DNA from: Burkholderia anthina
GTDB taxonomy: Bacteria > Pseudomonadota > Gammaproteobacteria > Burkholderiales > Burkholderiaceae
Assembly (NCBI RefSeq): GCF_001547525.1
Contig: NZ_LNJP01000003.1
Location: 1,364,001 to 1,428,000, forward strand
Length of the DNA stretch: 64,000 nt
Reading direction: 5' to 3'
The stretch's first letter is position 1. Each line of letters starts with the position of its first letter. This document shows, one piece after another, positions 54,631-62,627 of the stretch. Both the position numbers and the translations under genes were made by a program. A model generated the notes under the pieces. The model saw only the letters and a program-made list of their open reading frames with translations. It had not been told where the DNA came from and ran no database searches.

Positions 54631-55215
54631 TTGCACGGACGGTTGGGTGCATTGAATTCCGCAGCAATCTTGCCGGCTAATTTCGAGATCGAGGTCGCCC
54701 ATGCGGGCCAGACGTCGCCGCAAGCGGTCGTCAAGACGATCCGCCTGACCGCGCACATCGGCGACATCCTGTTCGTTTCGCAGCCGGACGATGCCGCATA
54801 CGGCCTGGTCGAATTGAACGACACGGACGGCAAGCAGCAGACGTTCGCCGCGGCGCTGCCGATCCGCGTACGCACGACCAATCCCGATATCAACGTCACG
54901 TTGTTGTAGCCGCTGCGGTTCTCGAACGGTCGCGACGACATGGCCCATGCGAAGGTCGTGCTGACGGGCAAGGCGAGCAGCGCGGAAATCGCGCCCGGTG
55001 CCGCCCACGCGCTCGTGGCGACGACGCGGGGGCGCGACGCCTTTGACGGCTATGACGAAACCCGCATGCTGAAGGTCAGCGCGCAAGCGCCGGCCGCGAG
55101 CGCGGCGCCGCCGGCCCACGGAAGTTATCGCGGCGATCTGATGCTGGTGTTCGAGCCGGCTGCGTCGGCGGGACGCGAGCCGGCGACGGCGCCGACTGCG
55201 GTAGCGGGCGAGTAG
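54631..55215 (+). pseudogene. Decayed pilin-like gene with an in-frame amber stop
   Basis: Two open segments in one frame, 54631-54909 and 54910-55215, are separated only by TAG at 54907-54909. Joined, they read as one protein of about 190 residues: a beta-rich part with LPIRVRTTNPDINVTLL, the stop, PLRFSNGRDDMAHAKVVLTG, GYDETRMLKVSAQAP and the end GSYRGDLMLVFEP. This layout, in particular the terminal G-x-Y-x-G-D-L-x-L-x-FEP strand, resembles CS1/alpha-fimbria-type pilin subunits; the assignment is tentative. No start codon with signal peptide remains in frame (a TTG begins the segment), so the 5' end is also damaged. No usher or chaperone gene is nearby. Confidence 0.5.
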
Positions 55216-55316
55216 GAAAATCGCCTCGGAGCACATCGTCGGCCGGGCGATCCAGTTGAAGTTGTTGCGCATAAACATACGACAACATATCTCTAAGGGC
55301 CGGTTGGGAGAAGTGA

Positions 55317-55328
55317 GTGTGCGCACAC
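55317..55328. promoter_or_regulatory. Palindrome GTGTGCGCACAC upstream of the polygalacturonase gene
   Basis: Perfect 12-bp dyad 149 bases before the GH28 start, in a 260-base A+T-richer spacer with otherwise no gene. Possible operator; no regulator gene is adjacent. Confidence 0.4.
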
Positions 55329-55476
55329 ATACCGCACACAATGTCAGAGAAAACAGGGTAAACGACAAATACATGTCTTCCATCGATCGCATCTAGACTG
55401 CGCAATGTAGTACGACGACGTATAAATCATGATCCGCCGCCCGGCGCATCGATACCCTTACCCTGAAGGAGTGCCC

Positions 55477-57474
55477 ATGGCCGCCCCTCGCCGCCGTTCG
55501 TCTTCGCCCGTCCGATCATCCGCCCCGAAACGGGTATCGCGTCGCGCTTTCATCGGCTGGACCGGCGCTCTCGCAGGCGGCGCGATGGTCGGCGGACCGT
55601 TCGCCGCCTCGCGCGCGCTGGCAGCCGGCGTGACGCTCGGTGCGTCGGCGATCGACCGCGTGTGGGGCGAGCACGGCGCGGCGGCGCGCATCGCCGCGTC
55701 GCTCGCGCACGTGTCGCGCCTCGCGCGGCACGGTCGCGACTTCGACGTGACGCACTACGGCGCGCGCCCGTGCGCGACGGTCGCGCAGACGTCGCCGTGG
55801 CCGGTCGCGAAATCGCCCGTCAGCCCCGGTTCCGAACTGACGACCGCGCCCGGCGCATTCGATTCGCGCCCGGCGTTTCTCGCGGCGATCGACGCGTGCC
55901 GGCGCGAAGGCGGCGGCCGGGTCGTCGTGCCGGCGGGCACCTGGTATTGCGCGGGGCCGATCGTGCTGCAGAGCAACGTCACGTTCCACCTCAGCGCGAA
56001 TTGCACGATCTATTTCAGCCCGAACCCGGCCGACTACGCGAAGGACGGCCCGGTCGATTGCGGCGCGAACGGCCGGCTGTATTACAGCCGCTGGCAGGCG
56101 AACGATTGCCTGAACTACGGCGCGCCCGTCTACGCACGCAACGCGACGAACATCGCGCTGACCGGCGAAGGTCCGACGTCGGTGCTCAACGGGCAGGCAA
56201 TGACGCCGTTCTCCGGCAGCGGCGCGAACAGCGTCTGCTGGTGGACCTACAAGGGTACGTCCGGCGCATACGGCGCGAGCGCGGCGGTGCCGGCCCAGAA
56301 CGGCGCGAACCCGAACAACGTCGACCTGCGGATCGTCGCGCCCGCGATTCCCGACGCGCTCTATGCGATGCTGACGTCGCCCGTCACGCCGTGGCAGCAG
56401 GACCAGAACTACCTGCCCGCGCTGTCCGAGGCCGGCGTGCCGGTGGAGAAGCGGATTTTCGGACTGGGCCACTACCTGCGGCCGTGCATGGTCGAATTCA
56501 TCGGCTGCACGAACGTGCTGATGGCGAACTACCAGACGCAGAACACGCCGTTCTGGCAGCATCATCCGACCGCGAGCCGCAACGTCGTGATCCGCGGCGT
56601 GACGACCAACAGCATCGGCCCGAACAACGACGGCTTCGATCCGGATGCATGCACCGACGTGCTCTGCGAGGACTGCACGTTCAACACCGGCGACGACTGC
56701 ATCGCGATCAAGTCGGGCAAGGACCGCGACACCGAATACGGGCCCGCAAAGCGGCACCTGATCCGCAACTGCACGATGAACAGCGGACACGGCGGGATCA
56801 CGCTCGGCAGCGAGATGGGCGGCGGCGTCGAGCAGATCTATGCGACCAACCTGTCGATGCTGAACGCAAACTGGCAGACCAATCCGCTGAACATCGCGAT
56901 TCGCGTGAAGACCAACATGAACCGCGGCGGCAACGTGAAGGATTTCCACGTGAAGGGCGTCACGCTGCCGAACGGCGTGACGCTGAAGGGCGGCGGCTAC
57001 GGCAGTGCGCTGCTCGCCGGCAGTCCGATCAACGCGAGCGTGCCGCTCGGCGTGGTCACGCCGTCGGCCGGCAACCCGTCGGCCGCGCAGGGCGGCATCG
57101 TCACGTTCGACTGCGACTACCAGCCGGCGAACGACGCGGTGCGCACGCGGCCGCCGGTCGTACAGAACGTGACGATCGCCGACGTGAGGGCGAGCAACGT
57201 GACGCTGAACGGCGTGACCGCATCGTGCTTCCAGGCGATCGTCGCGCAGGGGCCGGTCGCGTTCGACTACAACGGTACGCCGCCGGCGCCGGCCGCCCAG
57301 CCGATCTCCGGCGTGACGATCAGCAACTGCGACTTCGGCACGCCGGTGGCGTCAGGCACGCCGACGGTCACGTCGCCGGGGCCGATCTACGCGTTCAACG
57401 TGAGCGCCATGGCGCTGACGAACGTGACGATCGCCGGGCAAGTCGTCGACACGACGATCACCGACAAGCGGTGA
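55477..57474 (+). CDS. Exported polygalacturonase, glycoside hydrolase family 28
   Basis: 665-residue pectin-degrading enzyme. The start has AAGGAG five bases upstream. A twin-arginine signal (SRRAFIG, residues 21-27, then a hydrophobic stretch to about 50) sends the folded protein to the periplasm, from where it may be secreted. The right-handed beta-helix carries the GH28 catalytic set: NNDGFD (Asp385), GDDC (Asp406/Asp407), GHGG with His438 and the IRVK substrate-binding motif. Several cysteines in the repeat part suggest disulfides. It is longer than most GH28 enzymes because of N- and C-terminal additions. Isolated gene, next to a decayed pilin-like gene and convergent with a GNAT gene. 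Confidence 0.93.
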   Translation: MAAPRRRSSSPVRSSAPKRVSRRAFIGWTGALAGGAMVGGPFAASRALAAGVTLGASAIDRVWGEHGAAARIAASLAHVSRLARHGRDFDVTHYGARPCATVAQTSPWPVAKSPVSPGSELTTAPGAFDSRPAFLAAIDACRREGGGRVVVPAGTWYCAGPIVLQSNVTFHLSANCTIYFSPNPADYAKDGPVDCGANGRLYYSRWQANDCLNYGAPVYARNATNIALTGEGPTSVLNGQAMTPFSGSGANSVCWWTYKGTSGAYGASAAVPAQNGANPNNVDLRIVAPAIPDALYAMLTSPVTPWQQDQNYLPALSEAGVPVEKRIFGLGHYLRPCMVEFIGCTNVLMANYQTQNTPFWQHHPTASRNVVIRGVTTNSIGPNNDGFDPDACTDVLCEDCTFNTGDDCIAIKSGKDRDTEYGPAKRHLIRNCTMNSGHGGITLGSEMGGGVEQIYATNLSMLNANWQTNPLNIAIRVKTNMNRGGNVKDFHVKGVTLPNGVTLKGGGYGSALLAGSPINASVPLGVVTPSAGNPSAAQGGIVTFDCDYQPANDAVRTRPPVVQNVTIADVRASNVTLNGVTASCFQAIVAQGPVAFDYNGTPPAPAAQPISGVTISNCDFGTPVASGTPTVTSPGPIYAFNVSAMALTNVTIAGQVVDTTITDKR

Positions 57475-57491
57475 GAAAGGCAACGCGCCGC

Positions 57492-57532
57492 GGCGTTCGC
57501 GTGCAACCGGCCGGTGCCCGCACGCGAACGCC
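57492..57532. terminator. Hairpin between the GH28 gene and the convergent GNAT gene
   Basis: Perfect 13-bp stem GGCGTTCGCGTGC / GCACGCGAACGCC with a 15-base loop, placed 17 bases after the GH28 stop and 6 bases from the GNAT stop. No T-tract; probable bidirectional 3' end. Confidence 0.65.
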
Positions 57533-57538
57533 ATCAGG

Positions 57539-58048
57539 TTACGCCAGCGTCTTGATCATGTAGTGCTCGTCGTAGAAGCGTCCATCGACGAACATCGAGC
57601 GCGGCTCCGTGCCGAACCGCACGAACCCCTGCGACGCATACAGTCGCTCCGCGGTACGGTTGACCTCGTTCACGCACAGCATCAACTGGCTGCATCCCCA
57701 CGCCTGAGCCGCATGCGCGGTCGCGCTGTCGAGCAGCGCGTGCGCGATGCGTTGCCCGCGATACGCGGCGTCGACGTACACGCCCCAGATCGTCGCCTTG
57801 TGCGCGATCTTCGTGCGTGCGTCGCGGCGTACGCCGGTGATGCCGACGAGCGTGTCGCCGTCGAGCGCGCCGAACACGGCCTGAACCTGCGTCGGCGTGA
57901 GGCGCTTCGCGAATTCGTCGACCGGCACCTGCGATTCCTCGTCGAGCGTCGGCAGGAAGGACGTGGGCGCGGTGTCGACCGCACGCAGGCGGACGGTCTG
58001 GAACTGCGCCGCGTCGGCGGCGTCAAGCAGGCGGATCGTGATCGTCAT
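57539..58048 (-). CDS. GNAT family N-acetyltransferase
   Basis: 169-residue cytoplasmic acetyltransferase. The acetyl-CoA-binding motif A is IWGVYVDAAYRGQRIAHALL (R/Q-x-x-G/A type), near residues 85-104, followed by the typical LCVNEVNRTAERLYASQGF block. The start MTITIRLLDAAD opens the domain; the frame extends upstream but loses all family character. Acceptor substrate unknown; the gene stands alone. Confidence 0.88.
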   Translation of the reverse strand: MTITIRLLDAADAAQFQTVRLRAVDTAPTSFLPTLDEESQVPVDEFAKRLTPTQVQAVFGALDGDTLVGITGVRRDARTKIAHKATIWGVYVDAAYRGQRIAHALLDSATAHAAQAWGCSQLMLCVNEVNRTAERLYASQGFVRFGTEPRSMFVDGRFYDEHYMIKTLA

Positions 58049-58194
58049 CGGGGGGTATTCCGGTCGAGGGCGTGCATGCCGGCGCGCCGCTGCCGCGGTC
58101 GCGGGATGCATCGTGCTTATCCTAATAGGAATCCGGATGCCGCGTGGCGATGTGCGGCGCGGCGCGCGCGATCGTGAACGGACAAGACAGTGAC

Positions 58195-58213
58195 GGCGGT
58201 ACGTCGTACCGCC
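58195..58213. repeat. Inverted repeat GGCGGTAC-GTC-GTACCGCC
   Basis: Perfect 8-bp arms with a 3-base loop, extendable to 12-bp arms with one mismatch. It lies between two leftward genes, 147 bases upstream of the GNAT start and 105 bases past the lipoprotein stop; either a terminator-like hairpin or an operator. Confidence 0.45.
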
Positions 58214-58317
58214 ATCAACGACGGAGCGCGTCAAGCGCATGCGCCGTCGCGCCGGTCAGGCGCACGACGTCAAACAAACGACGTGCGCGCGATCGGCTCA
58301 CGCGCCCGCCGGCGGCA

Positions 58318-58965
58318 TCAATAGCGCGACAGCTGATTGCCGTTGATCTGCACGCGGTCGCCCGGACGCAGGTTGCCCGGCGACTGCACGTCGAACGAGC
58401 GCATCGAGCCGTCGCTGACCCGCACGTCGATCCGGTAGCTGCTCGGGCCTTGCGCGGCGCCCATCTGCTGGCCGATCTGGTTGCCCGCCACCGCCCCGCC
58501 GAGCGCGCCGATCACGGTTGCCGCATCGCGGCCGTGACCGCGGCCGAACTGGTTGCCCACGAGGCCGCCGACCAGCGCACCGACGACGGTGCCGGCCACG
58601 CCCGACGGGCCGACCGAGCTGCTGACCGGCTGGATGTTCGACACGGTGCCGTACTGCGTGCCGTACGGGTTCGCGTATTGCTGTTGCTGATTGCCGTACT
58701 GGTCGTAAGGCTGCGATCCGTACTGCGACGGGTTGCCGTATTGATCGTACGGTTGCGGCGCCTGATTCGGATACGCCGGTTGCTGCTGCACGTAACCCGG
58801 TTGCGAATACGCGGGCTGCGCATAGCCGGGCGTCGCGTATTGCTGCTGCGGATAGCCGGGCTGCGCGCCGTAGTAGCCCGGCGCGACACAGGCGGTGAGC
58901 GGAAGCGCCGCCACGGCGACGAGCGAGGCGAACAGAACGGTCTTCGTGGAAGGCATGCGCATCAT
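58318..58965 (-). CDS. Outer-membrane lipoprotein with glycine-zipper domain
   Basis: 215-residue lipoprotein: signal peptide with lipobox LTAC at about residue 26, then a ~75-residue Gln/Tyr/Pro-rich low-complexity segment with repeated PYDQYGN units, then a glycine zipper (GVAGTVVGALVGGLVGNQFG ... ALGGAVAGNQIG) and a C-terminal beta domain (YRIDVRVSDGSMRSF ... RPGDRVQING). The last two parts match the SlyB/Pcp/17-kDa-antigen group of envelope proteins. Three ATG codons at the start (58965, 58962, 58956) are all possible. A TATACT hexamer about 65 bases upstream may be its -10 box. Confidence 0.88.
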   Translation of the reverse strand: MMRMPSTKTVLFASLVAVAALPLTACVAPGYYGAQPGYPQQQYATPGYAQPAYSQPGYVQQQPAYPNQAPQPYDQYGNPSQYGSQPYDQYGNQQQQYANPYGTQYGTVSNIQPVSSSVGPSGVAGTVVGALVGGLVGNQFGRGHGRDAATVIGALGGAVAGNQIGQQMGAAQGPSSYRIDVRVSDGSMRSFDVQSPGNLRPGDRVQINGNQLSRY

Positions 58966-59429
58966 GATGGTTCCTGCATCGGCAACGTGTCCGCCGATGG
59001 ATTCCCGTCATGGGTGGCGAACTCGGCGTGAGTATAAGGAATGGGCGGATGCGCGTCCGGTGCGGCCGGGTAACAACGTGTAAAGTCTGTTGCCGCGTAA
59101 ATCGCCGGCTGGGCGGCGCGTCGAAGCCCCCGCGCGCAACGGCGCGACGCGGCTTCCCGGCACCCGCGGGTGGGCGATGCGGCCCATGCGCGGCCGCCGA
59201 CATTCCAGCCGTTTCCACGGCCGGCGAAACCCGTCCCGCGCCCGGCCCGGCGGGCCTGCGCGCCGCGCATCGGGAAATCGAATGCGCGGCATCGCGACAT
59301 TTAATTGGCCTCGCGCAGCGGCGTCCGATATCGTGGCCGGGTCCCCGGCCAACGGTCGCGCCGCGCCGGTTGCGGTTCCTCCGCCTGTCCGCGCCGGTGT
59401 CGCGCCGCGACCGCCCCACCTATCAAGCC
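58966..59429. other. Divergent promoter region, no gene seen
   Basis: 464 bases between the leftward lipoprotein gene and the rightward amidohydrolase gene. The left part carries a plausible minus-strand -10 (TATACT, complement of 59031-59036). The remaining GC-rich part has open frames but none with family resemblance; they continue into the amidohydrolase frame only as an unsupported N-terminal extension. Confidence 0.45.
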
Positions 59430-60629
59430 ATGACCGAACGACTCTTCCTCAACGCCGTCGACGCCGACGGCCAGCCCGTCAACCTCGTCGTCCGTGACGG
59501 CCGCTTCGCGGCGATCGGCGCCGATTGCGCCGCCGCGCCCGGCGCGCAGACGATCGACCTCGACGGCCGCGTCGTGCTGCCCGGTTTCGTCGACGGCCAT
59601 ATCCATCTCGACAAGAGCTTCGTCGGCGATCGCTGGGTGCCGCACGAACCGGTCGGCTCGCTGCGCGAGCGGCTCGCGGTCGAGAAGCGCCAGCTCGCGG
59701 CCGCGCCGCCGATCGTCGACCGTGCGAACGCGCTGATCGCGCAGGCCGCCGCGTTCGGCACGATCGCGATGCGCAGCCACGTCGACGTCGACGCGACGAC
59801 CGGCCTGTCGAACCTGCACGCCGTGATGGCCGCGCGCGAACGATGGCGCGGCATCGTCGACATCGAACTGGTCGCGTTTCCGCAGGCCGGCGTGATCACG
59901 TGCCCGGGCACCGCCGAGATACTCGACGCAGCCGTGCGCGAAGGCGCGGACGTGGTCGGCGGGATCGACCCGACGACGCTCGACGGCGACGCGGACGGCC
60001 AGCTCGACATCGTGTTCGGCATCGCCGAGAAGCGCGGCGCGAAGATCGACATCCATCTGCACGAGCCGGGCGAAACGGGCATCGCGCAACTGCTGCGGAT
60101 CGCGGCGCGCACGCGCGCGGCCGGGCTCGGCGGGCGCGTGAACGTGAGCCATGCGTACGCGCTCGGCCAGGTGAGCGACGACGACGTGCAGCGCACCGCC
60201 GCGGCACTGGCCGAAGCCGGCGTGTCGATCCTGACGAATGCGCCGGGCGACTGCGCGTTCCCGCCGGTGCGACGGCTGCGCGACGCGGGCGTGCACGTGT
60301 TCGCAGGCAACGACAACATCCGCGACGCGTGGTGGCCGTACGGCAACGGCGACATGCTGCAGCGCGCGATGATGGTCGGCTACCGGTCGGGTTTCTACAC
60401 CGACGAAGCGCTCGGCATCGCGCTCGACATGGCGACGCACGCCGGCGCTCGCGTGATCGGCAAGGAGAACTATGGAATCGCGGTCGGCTGCGACGCGAGC
60501 TTCGTCGCGGTGCGCGCGCCGAACGCGGCGGCGGCCGTCGCGGGCGTGCCGGCCGAACGCTGGGTATTCCGCCGCGGCGAAAGCGATACGGGCGCACCGC
60601 TCACGCCGTCGCTGCGCTTCGCGCATTGA
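59430..60629 (+). CDS. Cytosine deaminase-like amidohydrolase, copy 1
   Basis: 399-residue metal-dependent hydrolase of the amidohydrolase superfamily, cytosine deaminase/isopropylammelide hydrolase branch. Metal ligands are the GHIHLDK block near residue 60, RSHVDVD near 115, HLHEPGET near 210 and the late Asp in AGNDNIRDAWWPYGNGDML near 300. The last block (GNDxxRDxWxPxGxxDMLxRA) is typical of CodA-like enzymes, which deaminate cytosine and other heterocycles. Start chosen at the first conserved strand. A second related gene follows 67 bases later; the two may form a heteromer or act on successive substrates. Confidence 0.85.
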   Translation: MTERLFLNAVDADGQPVNLVVRDGRFAAIGADCAAAPGAQTIDLDGRVVLPGFVDGHIHLDKSFVGDRWVPHEPVGSLRERLAVEKRQLAAAPPIVDRANALIAQAAAFGTIAMRSHVDVDATTGLSNLHAVMAARERWRGIVDIELVAFPQAGVITCPGTAEILDAAVREGADVVGGIDPTTLDGDADGQLDIVFGIAEKRGAKIDIHLHEPGETGIAQLLRIAARTRAAGLGGRVNVSHAYALGQVSDDDVQRTAAALAEAGVSILTNAPGDCAFPPVRRLRDAGVHVFAGNDNIRDAWWPYGNGDMLQRAMMVGYRSGFYTDEALGIALDMATHAGARVIGKENYGIAVGCDASFVAVRAPNAAAAVAGVPAERWVFRRGESDTGAPLTPSLRFAH

Positions 60630-60696
60630 CCCGCCCGACCGGCGGCGCGGCACCCGCCGTGTCCGCCTTGCACCGACCGACCCGACCGGAGCCGAC

Positions 60697-61881
60697 ATGA
60701 CGAGCCTGCTGATCCGCAATGTGCGCATGGGCGCCGACGCCGCGGTCGATATCCTGATCGAAGGCGATCGCATCGCGCGCGTCGGTCCGTCGCTCGACGC
60801 GCCCGCCGGCTGCGCGATCGAGGACGGCGCGCTCGCGTTGGCGCTGCCCGGCCTCGTCGAAGGCCACACGCACCTCGACAAGACCCACTGGGGGATGCCG
60901 TGGTATCGCAACCAGGTCGGGCCGCGCCTCGTCGATCGCATCGAGAACGAGCGCCACTATCGCGCGACGAGCGGCCACGACGCGGGCGCCGCCTCGCTGG
61001 CGCTGGCGCGCGCGTTTCTCGCGGCCGGCACGACGCGCATCCGCACGCACGTCGACGTCGATACCGAAGCCGGGCTGCGCCATCTGCACGGCGTGCTCGC
61101 GACGCGCGAGACGCTGCGCGGGCAGGTCGAGATCCAGATCGTCGCGTTTCCGCAATCGGGCGTGCTCCAGCGGCCGGGCACCGATGCGCTGCTGTCCGAC
61201 GCGCTCGACGCCGGCGCGGACCTGCTCGGCGGGCTCGATCCGTGCGCGATCGAAGGCGATCCGGTCGAGGCGGTGGACGTGCTGTTCGCGATGGCCGCGC
61301 GCCACGGCCGCGGGCTCGATATCCATCTGCACGAGCGCGGCTCGATGGGCGCGTACTCGCTCGACCTGATCCTGCAGCGCACGGCCGCGCACGGGATGCA
61401 CGGGAAGGTCGCGATCAGCCATGGCTTTTGCCTTGGCGATATCGCCGAACGCGAGCGCGATGCGCTGCTCGCGCGGATGGCGGCGCTCGGCGTCGCGATC
61501 GTCACGACCGCGCCGGCGGCGGTGCCGGTGCCGCCGGTGGCCGCGTGCCGTGCGGCGGGCGTGACCGTGATCGGCGGCAACGACGGCGTGCGCGATACGT
61601 GGACGCCGTACGGTTCGCCCGACATGCTCGAACGCGCGATGCTGATCGGCATGCGCAACGATTTCCGCCGCGACGATGCGCTCGAAGTCGCGCTCGACTG
61701 CGTGACGCACGGCGCGGCACGCGGCTGCGGCTTCGCGGATTACGGCCTGCAGCCGGGCAATCGCGCGGACGTCGTGCTCGTCGATGCACTGACGTTCGCC
61801 GAGGCCGTCGTCGCGCGGCCGGTGCGGCGCCTCGTCGTATCGTCCGGGAAGATCGTCGCGCGCGACGGCGCGCTGGTCTGA
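60697..61881 (+). CDS. Cytosine deaminase-like amidohydrolase, copy 2
   Basis: 394 residues, same architecture as copy 1 with clear but modest identity: GHTHLDKTHWGMPW near residue 56, RTHVDVDTEAGLRHLHGVL near 114, DIHLHERGS near 210 and GGNDGVRDTWTPYGSPDMLERA near 290. The wider active-site blocks (for example THWGMPW in place of SFVGDRW) differ, so the two copies are likely to have different substrates rather than being a recent duplication. Starts after a GGAG six bases upstream. Cotranscribed with copy 1. Confidence 0.85.
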   Translation: MTSLLIRNVRMGADAAVDILIEGDRIARVGPSLDAPAGCAIEDGALALALPGLVEGHTHLDKTHWGMPWYRNQVGPRLVDRIENERHYRATSGHDAGAASLALARAFLAAGTTRIRTHVDVDTEAGLRHLHGVLATRETLRGQVEIQIVAFPQSGVLQRPGTDALLSDALDAGADLLGGLDPCAIEGDPVEAVDVLFAMAARHGRGLDIHLHERGSMGAYSLDLILQRTAAHGMHGKVAISHGFCLGDIAERERDALLARMAALGVAIVTTAPAAVPVPPVAACRAAGVTVIGGNDGVRDTWTPYGSPDMLERAMLIGMRNDFRRDDALEVALDCVTHGAARGCGFADYGLQPGNRADVVLVDALTFAEAVVARPVRRLVVSSGKIVARDGALV

Positions 61882-61935
61882 GCGCCGCGTCGCGCCGGTA
61901 TGATCGGGCTTTCGGCCGGATTTCGGGAGACGACG

Positions 61936-62409
61936 ATGCGACGCACGACCGCGGCACGGGCCGCACGATGGATGGCGGCGGCCCTGTTCGCCGCGAGCGC
62001 CGCGCATGCGGTGGCGGCCGGCCCGGCCGACGCGCAGCAGGAAGCCAACCGGCGCGCGGTGCTCGCGTTCTACGAAAAAGGGCTGAACGAGAAGGACGCG
62101 GACGCCGCGCTCGCGTACGTCGGCGATCGCTACGTGCAGCACAATCCGAACGCGGCCGACGGCCGCGACGGTTTCCGCAAGTTCGTCGCGTTTCTGCGCG
62201 ACACATATCCGCAGTCGCACAGCGAGATCAAGCGCGCGTTCGTCGACGGCGACTACGTGATCCTGCACGTGCACGCGGTGCGCGAACCCGGCACCTGCGG
62301 CAGCGCGATCATCGACATCTTCCGGCTCGAGCACGGCAAGATCGTCGAACACTGGGACGTCAACCAGCCGGTGCCCGAGCAGGCGGCGAACGGCAACACG
62401 ATGTTCTGA
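61936..62409 (+). CDS. Exported SnoaL-like (NTF2 fold) protein
   Basis: 157 residues: a signal peptide (about 1-34, ending AVAAG) and a SnoaL-like alpha+beta cone. Family blocks are YEKGLNEKDADAALAYVGDRYVQHNP near residues 50-72 and IIDIFRLEHGKIVEHWDVNQPVPE near the end. Proteins of this group are often called ester cyclase-like or carry unknown roles. It follows the amidohydrolases on the same strand (54 bases), with GGGAGA before the ATG; a role with them is possible but not shown. Confidence 0.8.
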   Translation: MRRTTAARAARWMAAALFAASAAHAVAAGPADAQQEANRRAVLAFYEKGLNEKDADAALAYVGDRYVQHNPNAADGRDGFRKFVAFLRDTYPQSHSEIKRAFVDGDYVILHVHAVREPGTCGSAIIDIFRLEHGKIVEHWDVNQPVPEQAANGNTMF

Positions 62410-62427
62410 CGCGATCCGCGTTGCCCA

Positions 62428-62450
62428 GGGGCCATTCTCGTGGCCACCCC
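62428..62450 (+). terminator. Hairpin after the SnoaL-like gene
   Basis: Stem GGGGCCA / TGGCC(A)CCCC with a 6-base loop, 19 bases after the SnoaL-like stop. It is followed by an A-rich, not T-rich, segment on the plus strand; on the minus strand a T-run lies upstream. Terminator role is uncertain. Confidence 0.35.
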
Positions 62451-62472
62451 AAATTAAAAAATCATTCCAGGG

Positions 62473-62599
62473 GAATGCCCGAAATCGCCCGCATGGCGGC
62501 GTCGCGCGTCACTTGTTTGGCTCGCCAAACGGCGCTCCTTCCTCCTTGCCTGCGCCCCGCAAGGAAGTCCCCTTGGGGGACGAGCGATTTCGGGCATTC
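62473..62599. repeat. Structured 127-base element with 16-bp terminal inverted repeats
   Basis: Perfect terminal arms GAATGCCCGAAATCGC and GCGATTTCGGGCATTC. Inside are three further hairpins: GTTTGGC/GCCAAAC (62515-62530), TCCTTGC/GCAAGGA (62543-62565) and GTCCCC/GGGGAC (62567-62581). The whole can fold into a multibranch cruciform or RNA. It lies between the convergent SnoaL-like and LysR genes. The layout is that of a repetitive extragenic element; copy number cannot be seen from one window. Confidence 0.6.
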
Positions 62600-62627
62600 G
62601 CATGTGCGTTCCGTATGTAAACAGACC

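Noticed and set aside
54489..54680. 63-codon frame before the pilin-like pseudogene
   Set aside because: It overlaps the pseudogene in another frame, lacks a signal peptide and becomes Arg-rich after half its length.
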